From contig DCIE01000062.1 of assembly GCA_002315765.1 (NCBI GenBank), positions 1-8,159 of the forward strand: a DNA stretch of 8,159 bases, in the 5' to 3' direction. The notes under the pieces are model-generated. The model searched no databases and was not told where the DNA came from. It was given only the letters and a program-made list of their open reading frames with translations. Of the stretch, positions 5,663 through 8,159 are shown one piece after another. Numbering within the stretch: the first letter of the stretch is position 1; the number at the start of each line of letters is the position of its first letter. The position numbers and the translations under genes are program-made. This DNA comes from Ruminococcaceae bacterium UBA1734. GTDB taxonomy: Bacteria; Bacillota; Clostridia; Oscillospirales; Acutalibacteraceae.

Positions 5663-8159
5663 ATGAAAACAAAGACAAAGAAACTTTTAAGCATTTTGCT
5701 TACGCTTAGTATGGTTATCGGCCTTGCACCAATGACACTAAGCACGGCGGTTGCCGGTGAGCCGGCTCAGCATGCCACCCAGGAGATTGATAGGACCGGG
5801 TGGATAGACATTACCACCATGAAAGACAAAGAAAACTATATTGACATTAATAAAAGCGGCAAGTATTATCTTACCGGCGATGTTATTGGCTGTGATGTTT
5901 TAGTCAATGGTCAAGATAAAGAATTTAAGTCCTTAGAAGCTACAATCGATTTGAATGGTCATGTGCTTAAGGGAACCGGCACCGACTCCGTTCTTGCCAG
6001 CAATGGCAATGCAACAATTATAGATAATAATCCAACAATAGAACATAAATATGTTGTAGATGCTGATGGACTTTGGGTTTGGAATGACGATGCTGCCGGA
6101 AAAGCGGTGCCATACGAAAAACTTACTGCAAGGCCAAAAGCAGGCACTGTTATTTCTGTAAAAGGCGGTTGTATAACCGGTGGTAACCCAACAGATTTTG
6201 GCGGAGGAATTCGTGCCGCACTTTGTAATGAAGATAGTAAAATACAAATTAATAATATAAATATTATCGGCAACAAGGCACCTTCAGGTGGTGGCATTTG
6301 TGTAGAAATTATGGGCTCCGGCTCTAGAAAAAATGCGGCTGTAGATAGTATTTGCGTTATGGGAAATCTTGCTACAGCTAGCGGCGGAGGTATTCAAACT
6401 AAAAATAATGCATGCTTAAGTATCTCAAACTCTACCATCATTATGAACACTGCTGCGACCAGTGGTGGCGGAATTCAATCGACGGGTGATTTAATAGTCG
6501 ATAAATGCACCATTTCTTATAATGAGTCAAAAGGCGGATACGACACTGACGCCAAAGAAGGCACTGGTGGTGGCATTTTTCACGATAATGGAACAGTATT
6601 TATTGTTAATCAAAGTGAAATAAGCCATAACACAGCGGTATATAATGGCGGAGGAATTCTGATATATCGAAACGAGGCAGCTAAGACCCTCATACAAAAA
6701 ACTATTATTGAAGAAAACACGGCAGGAAATAATGGTGGCGGCGTGTTCTATTCAGAAGAAAGAAGTTGCTTTGCCGCCGGCACGCTGATTACAATGGCAG
6801 ACGGCACTACAAAGAAGATAGAAGAGATTTCAGAAGGCGATGTAGTAAAAACCTTCGACCACGAAAGCGGTAAGACTTCTTCTGCGAAAGTATATCTATC
6901 TTATAAGGGCGAAGATAAAGCAGTACCATTTACCTTGAATTTTGAAGATGGGAATAAGCTTTCTATCGCCGGTATTCATGACCTTCTTGCAAAGAGTTCG
7001 CTTTCTTATGTCCGCATTACTGAAGATAATGCCGAAAGCTTTGTAGGCAAGGAGTTCTACGGCGAAGATGGCGCTTGGCACAAACTGACCTCTGTTACGA
7101 AAGAAACCACGGCGGTAGACTATTACAGCATTTACACGGCTGCTCATCAAAACTGCTTTGCAAGCGGTCTGCTTTCTTGTCCTGATGATGTAGATCACAT
7201 TTTAAATATTTATGATTTAGATGAAAGCTTAAAGGCTGATGAAGCACAGCTTAAGAGTGATATTGAAACATACGGCCTTGCTTCTTTCAAGTATGCGAAC
7301 GAAAAATACGGAATCCCAAGTGAGTGGTACGAAGCGGCCGGAGTAAAATATCTATTTATATCATTAGGTAAAGGATTAGTCACTTTAGAAGAATTAGAGA
7401 GTGTTTGGTCTTCGATTAAAGAGGAGACCGGAAGCCGTGCTCCTACACCGATGATGACATCGGCTGCGCCAAGTTACAGCCCTGCACCAATGATGACATC
7501 GGTTGCACCAATGATGGCAACCGCCGGCGAAGATACAATTACATTTGATAATTATTCAACAATATTCCCGGATGTTAATGATAGTTGTATTTCAATCGGC
7601 AATAGTACGAAGATTGTAAACAATACCGTATCGGGTAATGCAAATAATCTCTTGCTTGATGAATCTAACGAACATGTACAGGATTTGCTTGAGCTTTACG
7701 GCGATGATGATTCGGACATACTTGTCGGCATTACTCTTAAGAGTGGTACGGGCAAGTTTACCACCGAAAGTATAAGCGCTCCTACTCAGTGTTTCTTCAG
7801 CGATAACGATGCCTATGGCGTTAAGCATACCAATAATTATCTGGAAATTGTAACGATTGATTACGAGACAACTCCAAAGATGGACTATAGTGCCAATCTT
7901 ACGCTTTCAAAAAATATAGACATCGGACTTGGCATCAGCAAGAATGAAGGCAGTGCTACCGGCATTGTTAAAGACAAAATTAAAATATACGCTAAGGGCG
8001 AGAAGATTGAACTAAGCGACAAGTTTAAAGGAACTATAGCGAAAGTTTTGCCGAAAAATATAGGTACTTTGACCCCTATCGCAGTTGAGTATGACGGCGT
8101 TATTATTAAGGGCTTTACTTATTCTGTAAAGAAATACTGCAACGCAGTATTTAAAGCAT
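5663..8159 (+). CDS. secreted right-handed beta-helix protein with embedded Hint domain, 3' end outside window (partial)
   Basis: The frame is open for 832 codons and has no stop before the window ends. Residues 1-31 form a signal peptide (Lys-rich head, hydrophobic core, likely cleavage after AVA31). Residues about 45-175 look like an N-terminal beta-rich region. Seven GGGI/GGGV turns follow, at 180, 209, 241, 268, 302, 329 and 358, within coils of the pattern I-x-x-N-x-A-x-x-x-GGGI, typical of a Pmp/Pbh1-like right-handed beta-helix. A Hint domain begins at Cys369 (CFAAGT) and runs to about 506; a helical module (about 520-588) and a Pro-Met linker (591-622) come next. Residues about 640-730 (NSTKIVNNTVSGNANNLLL, then FFSDNDAYGVK) resemble the last coil of such helices. 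From about 740 a new domain (ANLTLSKNIDIGLGI ... FTYSVKKYC) starts and is cut off. It is probably secreted or surface-bound; no anchor motif is visible. Function unknown: adhesion or glycan binding is only a guess. Confidence 0.93.
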   Translation, partial: MKTKTKKLLSILLTLSMVIGLAPMTLSTAVAGEPAQHATQEIDRTGWIDITTMKDKENYIDINKSGKYYLTGDVIGCDVLVNGQDKEFKSLEATIDLNGHVLKGTGTDSVLASNGNATIIDNNPTIEHKYVVDADGLWVWNDDAAGKAVPYEKLTARPKAGTVISVKGGCITGGNPTDFGGGIRAALCNEDSKIQINNINIIGNKAPSGGGICVEIMGSGSRKNAAVDSICVMGNLATASGGGIQTKNNACLSISNSTIIMNTAATSGGGIQSTGDLIVDKCTISYNESKGGYDTDAKEGTGGGIFHDNGTVFIVNQSEISHNTAVYNGGGILIYRNEAAKTLIQKTIIEENTAGNNGGGVFYSEERSCFAAGTLITMADGTTKKIEEISEGDVVKTFDHESGKTSSAKVYLSYKGEDKAVPFTLNFEDGNKLSIAGIHDLLAKSSLSYVRITEDNAESFVGKEFYGEDGAWHKLTSVTKETTAVDYYSIYTAAHQNCFASGLLSCPDDVDHILNIYDLDESLKADEAQLKSDIETYGLASFKYANEKYGIPSEWYEAAGVKYLFISLGKGLVTLEELESVWSSIKEETGSRAPTPMMTSAAPSYSPAPMMTSVAPMMATAGEDTITFDNYSTIFPDVNDSCISIGNSTKIVNNTVSGNANNLLLDESNEHVQDLLELYGDDDSDILVGITLKSGTGKFTTESISAPTQCFFSDNDAYGVKHTNNYLEIVTIDYETTPKMDYSANLTLSKNIDIGLGISKNEGSATGIVKDKIKIYAKGEKIELSDKFKGTIAKVLPKNIGTLTPIAVEYDGVIIKGFTYSVKKYCNAVFKA
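6200..6751 (+). repeat. GGGI beta-helix coil repeats within the secreted protein
   Basis: Seven GGG(I/V) turns at residues 180, 209, 241, 268, 302, 329 and 358, spaced 27-34 residues. Each is preceded by an N-x-A-like asparagine turn (for example GNKA, GNLA, MNTA, HNTA, ENTA). The repeats are diverged at DNA level, so this is protein-fold periodicity rather than recent duplication. Confidence 0.85.
6767..7180 (+). other. Hint (hedgehog/intein) domain coding segment
   Basis: Residues 369-506. Block A is CFAAGTLITMADGTTKKIEE with nucleophile Cys369, followed by the usual EGDVV. A block-B-like segment is LSIAGIHDLL with His439; the common Thr of TxxH is Ala436. A block-F-like segment is YYSIYTAAHQNCFASG (487-502). 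The expected block G ending in His-Asn is replaced by LLSCP (503-507). Autoprocessing at Cys369 is conceivable; splicing is unlikely. The assignment is by motif recognition, not by a search. Confidence 0.85.
7446..7522 (+). repeat. tandem Ala-Pro-Met-Met linker repeats
   Basis: Two near-identical 25-nt copies (7446-7470 and 7485-7509, 39 nt apart, differing at three positions) and a partial third (7506-7522) encode a PMMTS-x-AP linker. The linker joins the Hint/helical module to the resumed beta-helix-like segment. It is likely flexible and prone to length change by slippage or recombination. Confidence 0.75.

Noticed and set aside
6767..7183. Active protein-splicing intein
   Set aside because: The C-terminal His-Asn is absent, there is no homing endonuclease, and the host protein is a beta-helix rather than a typical intein host.
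6767..8159. Polymorphic toxin with pretoxin-Hint releasing a C-terminal toxin
   Set aside because: The sequence after the Hint reads as a helical module, a linker and resumed beta-helix, with no recognisable toxin motif. No immunity gene can be seen, although the window ends before the gene does.

Overview
The window looks like chromosomal DNA of an AT-rich, endospore-forming member of the Clostridia, probably a gut Oscillospiraceae/Ruminococcaceae-type organism. This rests on low GC content, Gram-positive Shine-Dalgarno sites (GGAGGTG, GGGAGGG), TTG and GTG starts, the sporulation gene yunB, and a secreted glycine-rich beta-helix/Hint protein of a kind I associate with gut Clostridia. The taxonomic guess is inference.

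Left half, minus strand (5067 down to 48): three genes in a row, transcribed leftwards. They are a class A penicillin-binding protein (TTG start), the sporulation protein YunB (GTG start, 53 nt later) and NAD+-dependent DNA ligase LigA (ATG start, 8 nt after yunB). They probably form one operon from a promoter near 5096-5124. A perfect 9-bp hairpin in the pbp-yunB gap buries the yunB ribosome binding site.

Middle (5068-5662): a divergent intergenic region. A near-perfect sigma-A promoter (TTGACA-17-TATAAT) drives a tRNA-Ser(CGA) gene with encoded CCA, followed by a UUCG-capped intrinsic terminator. Next comes a short dispersed-repeat-like element of GTGAAAT units separated by mini-hairpins. 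A second promoter (TTTACA-17-TATAAT) follows, then a 5' leader of about 130 nt made largely of GGAAT/ATTCC inverted repeats that can pair in two alternative ways.

Right part (5663 to the end, plus strand): one long open frame, still open at the window edge (832 codons seen). It encodes a secreted protein with a signal peptide, a GGGI-type right-handed beta-helix, an embedded Hint (hedgehog/intein) domain with a helical extension, a repetitive Pro-Met linker, what looks like the resumed last coil of the beta-helix, and the start of a C-terminal domain that runs off the window. This Hint-in-beta-helix architecture is the most unusual thing here. The Hint keeps its N-terminal Cys and the block-B His but lacks the C-terminal His-Asn needed for protein splicing.

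Functionally, the left operon joins cell-wall synthesis, spore morphogenesis and DNA replication/repair. The right gene is an accessory cell-surface or secreted protein, separated from the operon by the tRNA and repeats.
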